Source of the DNA: JANNMJ01 sp031397815
GTDB taxonomy: Bacteria > Bacteroidota > Bacteroidia > Cytophagales > Hymenobacteraceae
Assembly: GCA_031397815.1 (NCBI GenBank)
Contig: JANNMJ010000241.1
Span: 1-62,089 of the forward strand
DNA length: 62,089 bases
Direction: 5' to 3'
Part shown: piece after piece, positions 8,753 to 16,934 of the stretch
How positions within the stretch are numbered: the stretch's first letter is position 1
How the letters are laid out: each line of letters opens with the position of its first letter
Notes under the pieces: model-generated
What the model was told of the DNA's origin: nothing
The model's database searches: none
The model's input: the letters and a program-made list of their open reading frames with translations, nothing else
Program-made: the position numbers and the translations under genes

Positions 8753-8904
8753 TGGAAAACCACGGAAGCAATAATCTATACTTACTAGGAAATTATTTCG
8801 GTTTCGTCTTATATATTCGTGCCGTTCCAGCGGATTTAACAGCCCGCAAAGCCAGAGAAATGGGGCGCCTCTATCTGTTTTTTTTCCTTTCCCTGTCTAC
8901 TTCT

Positions 8905-9279
8905 ATGGCTTTCAAGGAACGTAAGTCGAAGGACCTTTCTGATGCGCAAAAGCGCGACGCCGGCCTCAGTGCCATTGATTCCAGCGGCAATCTCGACCTG
9001 AGCAACAACCTCACGCAGGTGGCTTACCGGGCGCAGATCGACAAAACCGCCCTTGCCCTCGATGCCCACAACACCGCGTTGGCCGAAGCCGACAAGCGGG
9101 GCAACGTGGTCAAGGCGGAAGAGAAGATTCTGCGGAAGCTCTCGTCGAAAATTCTGGCAGCCGTGGCGCTCAAGTACGGCCTCGACTCGTCGGAATACGA
9201 GCAGGTTGGCGGCACCCGCGAGAGCGAGCGCCAGCTTCGGGGTCGTCGCTTGCCCAAGCCGACGCCTCCGGCCGCGTAG
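8905..9279 (+). CDS. Conserved hypothetical protein (124 aa)
   Basis: The protein starts MAFKERKSKDLSDAQKR and is soluble, Lys/Arg/Glu/Ala-rich and mostly helical by eye. The C-terminal segment VALKYGLDSSEYEQVGGTR resembles an uncharacterised small-protein group I recall from Bacteroidota and Cyanobacteria, with the shared pattern KYG-DS-EYE-AGG-R. No function is known to me. The ATG at 8905 was chosen because upstream codons in this frame have no protein-like character and run back towards the satellite. A possible -7 box TATATTCG lies at 8812-8819. A strong terminator follows. Confidence 0.75.
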   Translation: MAFKERKSKDLSDAQKRDAGLSAIDSSGNLDLSNNLTQVAYRAQIDKTALALDAHNTALAEADKRGNVVKAEEKILRKLSSKILAAVALKYGLDSSEYEQVGGTRESERQLRGRRLPKPTPPAA

Positions 9280-9315
9280 TTGAGGCGTTGGGGTTCGGCC
9301 CCTTGCTCATCTGCT

Positions 9316-9352
9316 AAAAAGCCCCGTGGAAATGCTTCCACGGGGCTTTTCG
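9316..9352 (+). terminator. Intrinsic terminator
   Basis: AAAAAGCCCCGTGGAA pairs with TTCCACGGGGCTTTT around the loop ATGC, 37 bases after the stop of the 124-residue hypothetical protein. Confidence 0.9.
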
Positions 9353-9627
9353 TTTTCTAGTTATTTGAAATTGTTTGAAACGCCCTTGAAGCGATGGCCG
9401 ATTTTGGGGCTGAATTACCTACATCGGGGGCTTTTTACTTCGGAAAATGCTTCCGCGAGCGCTTCGGCTACCCGCCGTCGGAGCACCCCCGGCGCGGGTG
9501 AGCGGGCAGCGGCCGGAATCGGCGGCGGGTGGAGGTTACTTTTCGAGAGCGGCACTCGTCATGTCGGAACAGGGCCGGTCGCGTGCGGCTAAGCCCCTAT
9601 TGCTCACCCCCTTCCCTTATCCATCAC
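9353..9627. other. Intergenic region, nothing recognised
   Basis: About 275 bases between a terminator and the first lysyl-oxidase-like gene. It presumably holds that gene's promoter, but no clear TTG-N19-TAnnTTTG pair was found. Short open frames here look like chance. Confidence 0.5.
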
Positions 9628-11451
9628 ATGCGTCTTCATTACCTCTTACTGCTGGGTATTCTGCTGCTGACGGGTACCGCCCGCGCGCAGACCTTCACAT
9701 TCAGCGCGAGTGCAGGCATCCCCGATGACCGCACCGAAACGTGTTTTCCGATAGTGGTGAGCGGCTTGCCGACGCGCGCCGATTCCACGTTCGGGCTGAT
9801 GGCGGTGACGCTCAACATCACCCATTCGTATGATTCGGACCTGCTGATTCGGATGCGCTCGCCCATGGGGACGTACGTGACGCTCGTGAACCGGCGCGGC
9901 GGCAGCGGCGATAACTTCGTCCAGACCATTCTGCGCGGCAACTCGCCGGTGCTGATTGCGAACGGAATTGCGCCGTTTACGGGAGCTTTCCGGCCGGAGC
10001 AATCGCTGTTCACCTTCAACGACGGCAGCGACCCGAACGGCACCTGGAACCTATGCATCACCGATATGGTCGGGAGCGATTCGGGGATTCTGAACAACTT
10101 CAGTATCGCGTTCGGCGCGAACCCGCCCGTCGACCCGCCCGCGCCGCCCGCGCCCTGCTCGATGACCAATCCGGCGGGCTGCGTTTGTCAGGATACCACG
10201 CAAATCGTCTGCGACCTGCTGCCCGATATGATTGCCTCCGGGCCGATCATCTCGCAGCAGCACACCGAAACCCCCGGCAACCTCAGGCTCTCGAACGCCA
10301 CGCCGAACATCGGTTGGGGACCGATGGAAATCCACGGCACCGGCCAGTGCTTCTGCGATACCGTGGCCGTGGCCTGCGGCACCATTTGCCCGAACGGCGA
10401 CCAGCCCAAAGAGCGCATCAGTCAGCGCATCTACCGCAAAACGTCGGCAACGGCGATGTCTTCCTTCGACCGGCCCGCGGGCTATATGAGCTATCACCCA
10501 AGCCACGGCCACGTCCACGTCGACGGCTGGGCGCGGTTCTCGCTGCGCCGCTCGACCAGCAATCCCGACGCCCGCACTTGGCCGATTGTGGCACAGGGCG
10601 CGAAGGTGAGCTTCTGCCTGATTAACCTCGGCGACTGCTCGCGGAACCCCGGTTGGTGCGTCGGCAGCAACGGCCAAACCGTGACGCTGGCCGACATTCC
10701 GAACGCCGGTTTCGGCAGCGTATCGGGCTGTGGGCGCGACCAAGGCATCTTCACCGGTCACCTCGACATCTATGGTCAGGGACTGACGGGGATGGAGATT
10801 CCGCTTAACAACGTCTGCAACGGCAATTACCAGCTCGTTTCCATCACCGACCCGGACGATAACTTCCTCGAATCCGACGAAAACAACAACTGGGTAGCCG
10901 TGCCGATTACGCTCACCCGCCAGACCGCCCCGCCCGCCCCGACGTTCTCGTGGTCGCAGATCGGCAGTAACCTCGCGTTCTCGACCGGCAACCTGCCCGT
11001 CGGCGCCACTTTCTCGTGGAACTTCCACGACGGCTCGCCCCTCGACACCGTCCACAACCCGACGATTCACAACTTCCTCACGCCCGGCGTCCACACCGTG
11101 ACGCTCACCGTCACCAGCCCGTGCGGCGTCGACTCGGTGACGCGCACGATTACCGTCCTCGGCTTGACCGACAATGAGGCCATCGCCCCCGAATTCCGCC
11201 TCCGCGCCGCCCCGAACCCCACCGTCACCGGCACCACCACCCTGCGCTACGGCCTGAGCCGTCCGCAACCGGTGCAGATTGAAACCTTCAACCTCCTCGG
11301 CGAGTGCGTCCGGCGCCTCGATCTGGGCGTGCAGCCCGCCGGTGAGCAATCAGCGGAGCTGGAATTCGGCAGCTCTTTGCCAGCGGGCGTCTACATCGTC
11401 CGCCTCCGCGCCGAGCGCGGCACGCAGACGGTGCGGGTGGTGAAAGAGTAA
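9628..11451 (+). CDS. Secreted lysyl-oxidase-like protein with P-domain, PKD and T9SS domain
   Basis: The 607-residue protein begins with a signal peptide (MRLHYLLLLGILLLTGTARA, cut before QTF). A proprotein-convertase P-type beta sandwich follows (about 25-170), ending NPNGTW-like and NFSIAFG. A Cys-rich lysyl-oxidase-like domain spans about 190-420, with the copper-type His cluster YHPSHGHVHVDGW, then GHLDIYGQGLTGMEI and SDENNNWVAVPI. A PKD domain (FSWNFHDGSP) and a T9SS sorting domain (AAPNPTVTG, PAGVYIVRLRAE) complete it. Lysyl oxidases oxidise peptidyl lysine to aldehyde for cross-linking. Activity on extracellular matrix or pilin-like substrates is inferred only. The start was chosen for its signal peptide. 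A close paralogue follows directly. Confidence 0.85.
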   Translation: MRLHYLLLLGILLLTGTARAQTFTFSASAGIPDDRTETCFPIVVSGLPTRADSTFGLMAVTLNITHSYDSDLLIRMRSPMGTYVTLVNRRGGSGDNFVQTILRGNSPVLIANGIAPFTGAFRPEQSLFTFNDGSDPNGTWNLCITDMVGSDSGILNNFSIAFGANPPVDPPAPPAPCSMTNPAGCVCQDTTQIVCDLLPDMIASGPIISQQHTETPGNLRLSNATPNIGWGPMEIHGTGQCFCDTVAVACGTICPNGDQPKERISQRIYRKTSATAMSSFDRPAGYMSYHPSHGHVHVDGWARFSLRRSTSNPDARTWPIVAQGAKVSFCLINLGDCSRNPGWCVGSNGQTVTLADIPNAGFGSVSGCGRDQGIFTGHLDIYGQGLTGMEIPLNNVCNGNYQLVSITDPDDNFLESDENNNWVAVPITLTRQTAPPAPTFSWSQIGSNLAFSTGNLPVGATFSWNFHDGSPLDTVHNPTIHNFLTPGVHTVTLTVTSPCGVDSVTRTITVLGLTDNEAIAPEFRLRAAPNPTVTGTTTLRYGLSRPQPVQIETFNLLGECVRRLDLGVQPAGEQSAELEFGSSLPAGVYIVRLRAERGTQTVRVVKE

Positions 11452-11491
11452 GTAAAGGGTAAGCTCGAAAAAAGCGCTTCAGGTTATCCAG

Positions 11492-11538
11492 CGGCCCGTT
11501 TCTCCAGCTTGAAAGGAGAAGCGGGCCGTTGGTTTTTT
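11492..11538 (+). terminator. Intrinsic terminator
   Basis: CGGCCCGTTTCTCC pairs with GGAGAAGCGGGCCG, followed by GG then TTTTTT, about 40 bases after the first lysyl-oxidase-like gene. Confidence 0.85.
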
Positions 11539-11581
11539 CATTGATTTTGCAAGAGCGGTTTCAGAGTTGATGCACGCTCGC

Positions 11582-11637
11582 GTAGGGACGCCTATTGGCG
11601 TCCTATTCAGACCGTGGACGCCAATAGGCGTCCCTAC
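11582..11637. repeat. REP-like inverted repeat of a second GTAG family
   Basis: GTAGGGACGCCTATTGGCG and its mirror CGCCAATAGGCGTCCCTAC form 22-bp arms around 12 bases (arms 11582-11603 and 11616-11637). Each arm is itself a hairpin (GGACGCC..GGCGTCC). The outer GTAG/CTAC matches the tetranucleotide rule seen at the RAYT locus, but the core sequence differs. Confidence 0.85.
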
Positions 11638-11756
11638 GCACATACACTGACCCTAAACCTGCTCTAGCAAGCGGACACATAGGCCACTCCCCCGCACACT
11701 CTTCCGCTATTTCTGTATCTTTCCCGAACCAATTTTCCTCTCTCTCCAATTCCCCC

Positions 11757-13571
11757 ATGCTTCGAGGTATACTCCTCTTTTTACTGGCGCTGCTTCCGGG
11801 CCTGACCTCGGCGCAGACCTTCACTTACGGGCCGTCGGGCGGCTTGCCCGACACCACTGAAACGTGCTTCGCGCTCAACGTAACCGGCCTGCCCACGCGC
11901 GCCGACAGCACGTTCGGCCTCAGCGCGGTGCAGCTCAACATCACCCACTCCTACGACAGCGACCTGCGGATTACCCTCCGTGCGCCAAACGGCACCACGG
12001 TGCTGCTCGTCGACCGGCGCGGTGGCGGTGGGCACAACTTCATCGGCACCGACCTGCGCATGGACGCCCGCGTGCTGCTCCTAAACGGGCAAGCGCCATT
12101 CTCGGGGACGTTCCGGCCGGAAGAATCAGTGAACGGCTTTAATAATGCGCAAAACCCCAACGGCACGTGGCTGCTGTGCGTGCGCGATATGGCCGCCGCC
12201 GACGTGGGCGTGTTGAACGATTTCCGGCTCGTGTTCGACGCCAACCCGCCGCACGACCCGCCGCCGCCAGCCGCGCCTTGCTCGCGCACCAACCCGCGCG
12301 GCTGCTACTGCGCCGATACCACCCAAATCGTCTGCGATCTGCTGCCCGATATGACCGCCTCCGGCGAAATCATGACCCAGCAGCACACCGAAGTTCCCGG
12401 CGCGCTGAGCATCTCGAACGCCACGCCGAACATCGGCTGGGGACCGATGGAAATCCACGGTTCCGGCCAGTGCTTCTGCGATACCGTGGCCGTCGCCTGC
12501 GGCACCATCTGCCCGAACGGCGACCAGCCCAAAGAGCGCGTGCTGCAAACGATTTACCGGAAGGTGCGAGCCGATTCTATCGCGAGCTACACCCGCGCCG
12601 CCGGGTACATGAGCTACCACCCGACCCACGGGCACGTGCACGTCGATAACTGGGGCGAGTTCTCTTTGCGGCTGCGCGGCGCCGGACCCGACCCGCGCAC
12701 GTGGCCCATCGTGGCGGCGGGCACGAAGCTGAGCTTCTGCCTCATCAACCTCGGCGACTGCTCGGCGAACCCCGGTTTCTGCCGCGACAACAACGGCGCG
12801 ATGCTCACGAAAGCCGACATCCCGAACTCGGATTTCGGCGACGTCACCGGCTGCGGGCGCGACCAAGGCATCTTCACCGGTCACTTGGACATTTACGACC
12901 AGAACCTGCCGGGCATGACCATCGACCTGCCGAACGTCTGCAACGGCTCGTACTGGCTCGTCTCGACGACCGACCCGAACAACAACTTCCTCGAAGCCGA
13001 CGAGACGAACAACTCCATCGCCGTTCCCATCACGCTCAACCGCCAGATGGCCGCCCCGACACCGGCGTTCACGTACTCGCAGGTCAACAACCAGTTCGCT
13101 TTCAATGGCAGCGGCATTCCGGCCGCCGCCCGTTTCCGCTGGAATTTCCACGACGGCACCCCGGTGGATTCCGTCAACAACCCCACCGTTCACACCTTCG
13201 CGGGGGGCGGCGCGCACACCGTCACGTTCACCGTGCTGAGCCAGTGCGGCACCGATTCGCTCACGCGCACCTTCACCGCCCTTGGCACCGTGGATGAGCG
13301 CACCGCCGCTCACTTCAGCCTGCGCGTAGTGCCGAACCCGACTACCGGTCCCGCCACCCTCCGTTACGCCCTCCCGACGAATGCGGCCGGCGTGACCGTG
13401 GACACCTACAACGTCCTCGGCGAGCGCGTGGCGCGCCAGCAGCTCGGCGCCCAATTGGCCGGTGAGCAAACCGCTTCGCTCGATTTCGGTAACGCGCTTC
13501 CGGCTGGTATTTATATCGTTTGGTTGCGGACCGAGAAGGGCGCGCAAGCGGTGCGGGTGGTCAAGCAATAA
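11757..13571 (+). CDS. Secreted lysyl-oxidase-like protein, tandem paralogue
   Basis: The 604-residue product has the same order as its upstream neighbour: signal peptide (MLRGILLFLLALLPGLTSAQ), P-type domain, lysyl-oxidase-like domain, PKD domain (FRWNFHDGTP) and T9SS sorting domain (VVPNPTTGPA, PAGIYIVWLR). The His cluster reads YHPTHGHVHVDNW and the later motif is GHLDIYDQNLPGMTI. Long identical stretches in the central domain, such as QCFCDTVAVACGTICPNGDQ, show a gene duplication. The sorting-domain linkers have diverged more. A weak -7 box (TATCTTTC) lies shortly upstream. Each gene has its own terminator, so the two are probably separate transcription units. Enzyme activity is untested inference. 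Confidence 0.85.
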   Translation: MLRGILLFLLALLPGLTSAQTFTYGPSGGLPDTTETCFALNVTGLPTRADSTFGLSAVQLNITHSYDSDLRITLRAPNGTTVLLVDRRGGGGHNFIGTDLRMDARVLLLNGQAPFSGTFRPEESVNGFNNAQNPNGTWLLCVRDMAAADVGVLNDFRLVFDANPPHDPPPPAAPCSRTNPRGCYCADTTQIVCDLLPDMTASGEIMTQQHTEVPGALSISNATPNIGWGPMEIHGSGQCFCDTVAVACGTICPNGDQPKERVLQTIYRKVRADSIASYTRAAGYMSYHPTHGHVHVDNWGEFSLRLRGAGPDPRTWPIVAAGTKLSFCLINLGDCSANPGFCRDNNGAMLTKADIPNSDFGDVTGCGRDQGIFTGHLDIYDQNLPGMTIDLPNVCNGSYWLVSTTDPNNNFLEADETNNSIAVPITLNRQMAAPTPAFTYSQVNNQFAFNGSGIPAAARFRWNFHDGTPVDSVNNPTVHTFAGGGAHTVTFTVLSQCGTDSLTRTFTALGTVDERTAAHFSLRVVPNPTTGPATLRYALPTNAAGVTVDTYNVLGERVARQQLGAQLAGEQTASLDFGNALPAGIYIVWLRTEKGAQAVRVVKQ

Positions 13572-13635
13572 TCGCAGATTGAGCGGATTTTTTGATTTCG
13601 CTGATTTTTGATTTCTTCATTGATTGATAAATGAT

Positions 13636-13673
13636 AAACCGCCCCGGTAGCCTTGCAGCTGCCGGGGCGGTTT
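13636..13673. terminator. Bidirectional terminator
   Basis: AAACCGCCCCGGTAGC pairs with GCTGCCGGGGCGGTTT between converging genes. It can serve the lysyl-oxidase-like gene and the minus-strand VGVGTTTP protein. Confidence 0.85.
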
Positions 13674-13724
13674 GGTTTGGTGACTGTTACTGACAGTTGC
13701 AGAGTGGCAGAGTGGCAGCGGTAC

Positions 13725-14828
13725 TTACTGAGTGATGCGAGCGCAGATGCAATAGATGCGGATGGCGCGGCTGTTACTCGATGTGTTTTCCACGTTCAGC
13801 TGCCAGACGCTGTCGGGCGAGTTGGGGCGGGGGCCGCTGTAATTAACTCTGATAGAGGTTTGCGCGCTGTTATTGTCGCGGTGGCCGCCGCCGCCACCCA
13901 CCAGGTACGTACCGCTGGGGCAGGAGATGGAATAGCCCGACCAAGTGTTGCCATTGAGGCTGTAATCGGCAGAGAGCCGCACCAGACCGAGCGACGCGTT
14001 GCCCGCGACCGTCAGGTTCGATAGCGTGGTGGTGCCATTCGGCGCAATCTGCACGGCTTCCACCAGATTGCCGCCATTGGTGGTGCGCAGGTTCAGGCCG
14101 ATGTTGGTACTCGAAAGCGGGCTGGGGATGCGGGCTTGCACATAGGCCGTGCCGCTGCTGCCGTTGTAAGGCGCCAGATACAGGTGCCCCGGCAGATAGG
14201 TACTCTGCGCGCCCCCACGGTTGGGGTCGTCGACGAGGTAGCTATCGCCGGGACCGTCGACATCGAAGGTGCCGCGCGGATCGACGGTCCCGATGCCGAC
14301 TCTCCCCCCCGGCGTGATACGCATCCGCTCGTTCCAGCCCCCGACGCGCCCCGTCAGGAAGCGGTGCGTGCCGACGGCTTGGTTATTCGGCCCGGCGTAA
14401 TAGTCGACAGTCCAGCCGCCGCCGTGGGCGATTTTGGGGCCGTTGACGCCGTAATCAGCCAATAGGTACATCTTATCGCCGTCGTTAGAGCTGTAGCGAA
14501 TCGGCCGCGTGGCGGTGTGGTTGCCGAGGTTATCGCCGCTACGGGTCTTATCGGGCAGGAAGACCCAAGTGCCGCCCGTGGCATACCAGAAGCCTTGGCG
14601 GCCATCGGTCTGAAACACCATCAGCCCCGTAGGCGGGGAAGAGATTTGAGCACGGCTCGCCGAGTCCATTCGCGGAATCAGCAGGCCTTTCCCGTTCGCC
14701 TGAATGTCGAGGGCGGCTTTAGCATTCGGCGTCGTGGTGCCGACACCTACTTGGGCGAAAGTCGGCAGCGCCGCGCCCAGAATCAACCCCAGCAACCCCG
14801 CCGGGACGATGCGTAAACGTGTGACCAT
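13725..14828 (-). CDS. Secreted VGIGTTTP-type repeat protein
   Basis: The 367-residue protein has a signal peptide (MVTRLRIVPAGLLGLILGAALPTFAQ). It then shows the Bacteroidota secreted-protein opening VGVGTTTPNAKAALDIQANG with LLIPRMDSASRA, followed by a beta-rich region with RMRITPGGRVGIGTVDP. Such proteins resemble phage tail-fibre-like adhesins. The C-terminus (QLNVENTSSNSRAIRIYCIC) is neither a T9SS domain nor a recognisable endosialidase chaperone. A Gly-rich turn YLVGGGGGHRD occurs late. I cannot assign a specific function. The signal peptide fixes the start at 14828. Confidence 0.75.
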   Translation of the reverse strand: MVTRLRIVPAGLLGLILGAALPTFAQVGVGTTTPNAKAALDIQANGKGLLIPRMDSASRAQISSPPTGLMVFQTDGRQGFWYATGGTWVFLPDKTRSGDNLGNHTATRPIRYSSNDGDKMYLLADYGVNGPKIAHGGGWTVDYYAGPNNQAVGTHRFLTGRVGGWNERMRITPGGRVGIGTVDPRGTFDVDGPGDSYLVDDPNRGGAQSTYLPGHLYLAPYNGSSGTAYVQARIPSPLSSTNIGLNLRTTNGGNLVEAVQIAPNGTTTLSNLTVAGNASLGLVRLSADYSLNGNTWSGYSISCPSGTYLVGGGGGHRDNNSAQTSIRVNYSGPRPNSPDSVWQLNVENTSSNSRAIRIYCICARITQ

Positions 14829-15057
14829 ACAAGTCGAATTGACAACGATTCATTTGAAATGAAACCCGAGCAATGACTAGTAGGCAGAAGGACGTTAGGC
14901 GGTAAAGGACTGTGAGGAGAGCCGGCAGAGATGAGGATATAGCATCCTCACCAAGAAGCAGATAGAAGCCCAATAACGGGCTTCCGCTGGCACAAATGTA
15001 CTAAATCAACCGCCCGACTTCCTTACGCCATCACCCCGGTTTCCCCCTAAATACCGC
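14829..15057. other. Intergenic region, nothing recognised
   Basis: This stretch lies between the start of the VGVGTTTP gene and the terminator of the next minus-strand gene. It presumably contains a minus-strand promoter. A short frame antisense to the signal-peptide region was rejected. Confidence 0.4.
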
Positions 15058-15101
15058 AAAAAATCCGGGGCCGATTCATATCGAATCAACCCCGGATTTT
15101 T
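15058..15101 (-). terminator. Intrinsic terminator
   Basis: AAAAAATCCGGGG pairs with CCCCGGATTTTT, with an inner GATTCATATCGAATC palindrome. It sits just past the stop of the minus-strand propeller-like gene. Confidence 0.85.
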
Positions 15102-15125
15102 CTCTTTTCCTTTGACAATCAACCC

Positions 15126-16844
15126 CTACTCCACCACCAGCCGCCGCCCCACGCCGCCGCACCGCACCGAGTACAGCCCGGCGGGCAGGCCGCGCACATC
15201 CACCTCGGCTTCCGTCTGACCCGCCGCCAAAGCTTGGCGCCGCACCACCCGGCCGAGCGCATCGGAGACGGTAAGGGGTTGGTCAGCCGCCGTGGTGGCC
15301 GCTACGGTGAGATGCACCGTGGTGTGCGCGGGGTTGGGGTAGAGCGTTAAATCAGTACCCGCCACCGGCGCAGAAACGGCTATTAGCGAGGCTTGATAGG
15401 CTGCTACGAAGAGCGTCGCGTCAGTTGGAGGTGGATTATTCCAAACTAAGCTCGTATTACCAAATCGGATACGAGGAATGGAGAAATCACCACCTAGGTA
15501 AAAGGTCGACCCTAATCCCTTGGCAACTGACAGGCTTCTATTATAACGCACTGCCAAATCAGAGTCAGTACGGACAGGCGCGGCAGCCCAGATCCACTGC
15601 CCAGTCATGGGGTCAAAACAGCTAATGCTGGAAGTTGGTCCCCCATCCTGAATTCCAGCCAGCTGCGCTAATGGGTTTGAGCCAAATGCGAAGGCAGCCA
15701 CCACTAATTTATCATTAGACAAGGGCAAAAGCTGATGAATGGTAATTTCCCATCTCGGCGACAAAGGCCATGCTTCCTGCCACTGCCCCGCATCGTTCAG
15801 GCGCGCCAAAACGGTTTGAAAATCCGGACTTGTCGGCGGCGGCAGGCCCGGTATAGTGAGCATGGTGTCGCCCTCAATCGCCGCGTACACTCCCCGACCA
15901 TTTCCCGCTGCTACCAGCGCCTTGACGCGCGGATAGTGCCCCGTGCTGAGTGAACGCACCCACCGCCACTGCCCGACTGAGTCAATCGCGCCGATATACG
16001 TTTCCGATACCGAGCCAACCGCCGTGCCCGCCCCGCTAAACGGCAAGACAGGACCAGTCGAACAGCCGGTCACGAACAGCCCACCGTGTGCGTCGCTCGC
16101 AATCTTCATGATGGGATTTCGTCCATACCAGCTCCCAACCGTCGCGTCCGTCGTCAGAGCCGTTGCCCAAACAAACTGCCGGGTGCTCAGCTCCAGAGCG
16201 ACAATGCCTCCCCGAGCGGAAGCCGTAGTAGGCGCTAGCGTTAAGGGACCAATGGTCACGGCACCCCTACTCACCGGGCCACTCAAGAACAGGCGGTTGT
16301 TCGGGGCATCAATCGCCATTGTAGTGGCTTTGAAGGGCAGCTGTTCGAGCCATCGCCAAGCACCTGCCGAGTCGATACTGGCTAGAAAATATGCCTCTGT
16401 CCACCTTCCGGCGGGCGGTGTCAAGTGAAAAGGACCAACGGTCAGCGTATCGCGATAAGTACCGGCGATATAAGTATTACCCTCCGAATCAACAGCGCTG
16501 CTAGCCCAGACAGGAAAACCTAAACTATCGGCCCGCGGCTCCACCAGCTGCCGTGCCCATACCACTCGGCCAGTTGGCGTAAACTTGGAAATGAAGACTC
16601 CATTGCGCCAGTTAGCGCCAAACGAGTAAGGCCCAAATTGCACTGGGCCTCTAAATTCACCCACGGAATAAGCGTTGCCCTGCAAATCGCTGTCGAGTGA
16701 CTTGACAAAACACACCGTACCTACGGTATCGGCCTGAAAAGCCCATTGCCAGCTTTGCGCCGCACAATCACCCGCCCAGCCGCTTAGCAAACAGGCCAGT
16801 AACGTACGCAGAAAAAACAGTCGGAGAGAAGAAAAGAAAGTCAT
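15126..16844 (-). CDS. T9SS-secreted SBBP/propeller-like protein
   Basis: The 572-residue product starts at MTFFSSLRLFFLRTLLACL, an N-terminal secretion signal ending CAAQ. The middle carries repeated units of the kind DSDLQGNAYSVGEF and DSEGNTYIAGTYRD with WARQL or WRWLEQL strands, as in SBBP beta-propeller repeats. A T9SS sorting domain ends the protein (LYPNPAHTTVHLTV, LPAGLYSVRCGG). Specific ligands are unknown. The gene lies about 90 bases downstream of a same-strand paralogue whose sorting domain is nearly identical. The body is less GC-rich than its ends. Confidence 0.8.
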   Translation of the reverse strand: MTFFSSLRLFFLRTLLACLLSGWAGDCAAQSWQWAFQADTVGTVCFVKSLDSDLQGNAYSVGEFRGPVQFGPYSFGANWRNGVFISKFTPTGRVVWARQLVEPRADSLGFPVWASSAVDSEGNTYIAGTYRDTLTVGPFHLTPPAGRWTEAYFLASIDSAGAWRWLEQLPFKATTMAIDAPNNRLFLSGPVSRGAVTIGPLTLAPTTASARGGIVALELSTRQFVWATALTTDATVGSWYGRNPIMKIASDAHGGLFVTGCSTGPVLPFSGAGTAVGSVSETYIGAIDSVGQWRWVRSLSTGHYPRVKALVAAGNGRGVYAAIEGDTMLTIPGLPPPTSPDFQTVLARLNDAGQWQEAWPLSPRWEITIHQLLPLSNDKLVVAAFAFGSNPLAQLAGIQDGGPTSSISCFDPMTGQWIWAAAPVRTDSDLAVRYNRSLSVAKGLGSTFYLGGDFSIPRIRFGNTSLVWNNPPPTDATLFVAAYQASLIAVSAPVAGTDLTLYPNPAHTTVHLTVAATTAADQPLTVSDALGRVVRRQALAAGQTEAEVDVRGLPAGLYSVRCGGVGRRLVVE

Positions 16845-16934
16845 AAGCGACAGCCAAAAGGTTCTGTCCGCCAGACTGCGATATAGGCGCAATAGCTGCT
16901 CTAAACGCCCAATATTTCTCTCCTCCCCTCGCCC

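Noticed and set aside
8438..8788. Open frames through the 21-bp array encoding YHSTHSR-type repeats on both strands
   Set aside because: The period is divisible by three, so all frames stay open by chance. No signal or domain supports translation.
10051..13568. Antisense frames of 432 and 480 codons in the lysyl-oxidase genes
   Set aside because: The sense frames have signal peptides, domains and sorting domains. The antisense products are Arg/Val/Gly-rich and featureless.
14719..14973. 84-codon minus-strand frame upstream of the VGVGTTTP gene
   Set aside because: It overlaps the signal-peptide codons of the real gene in another frame and has no support.
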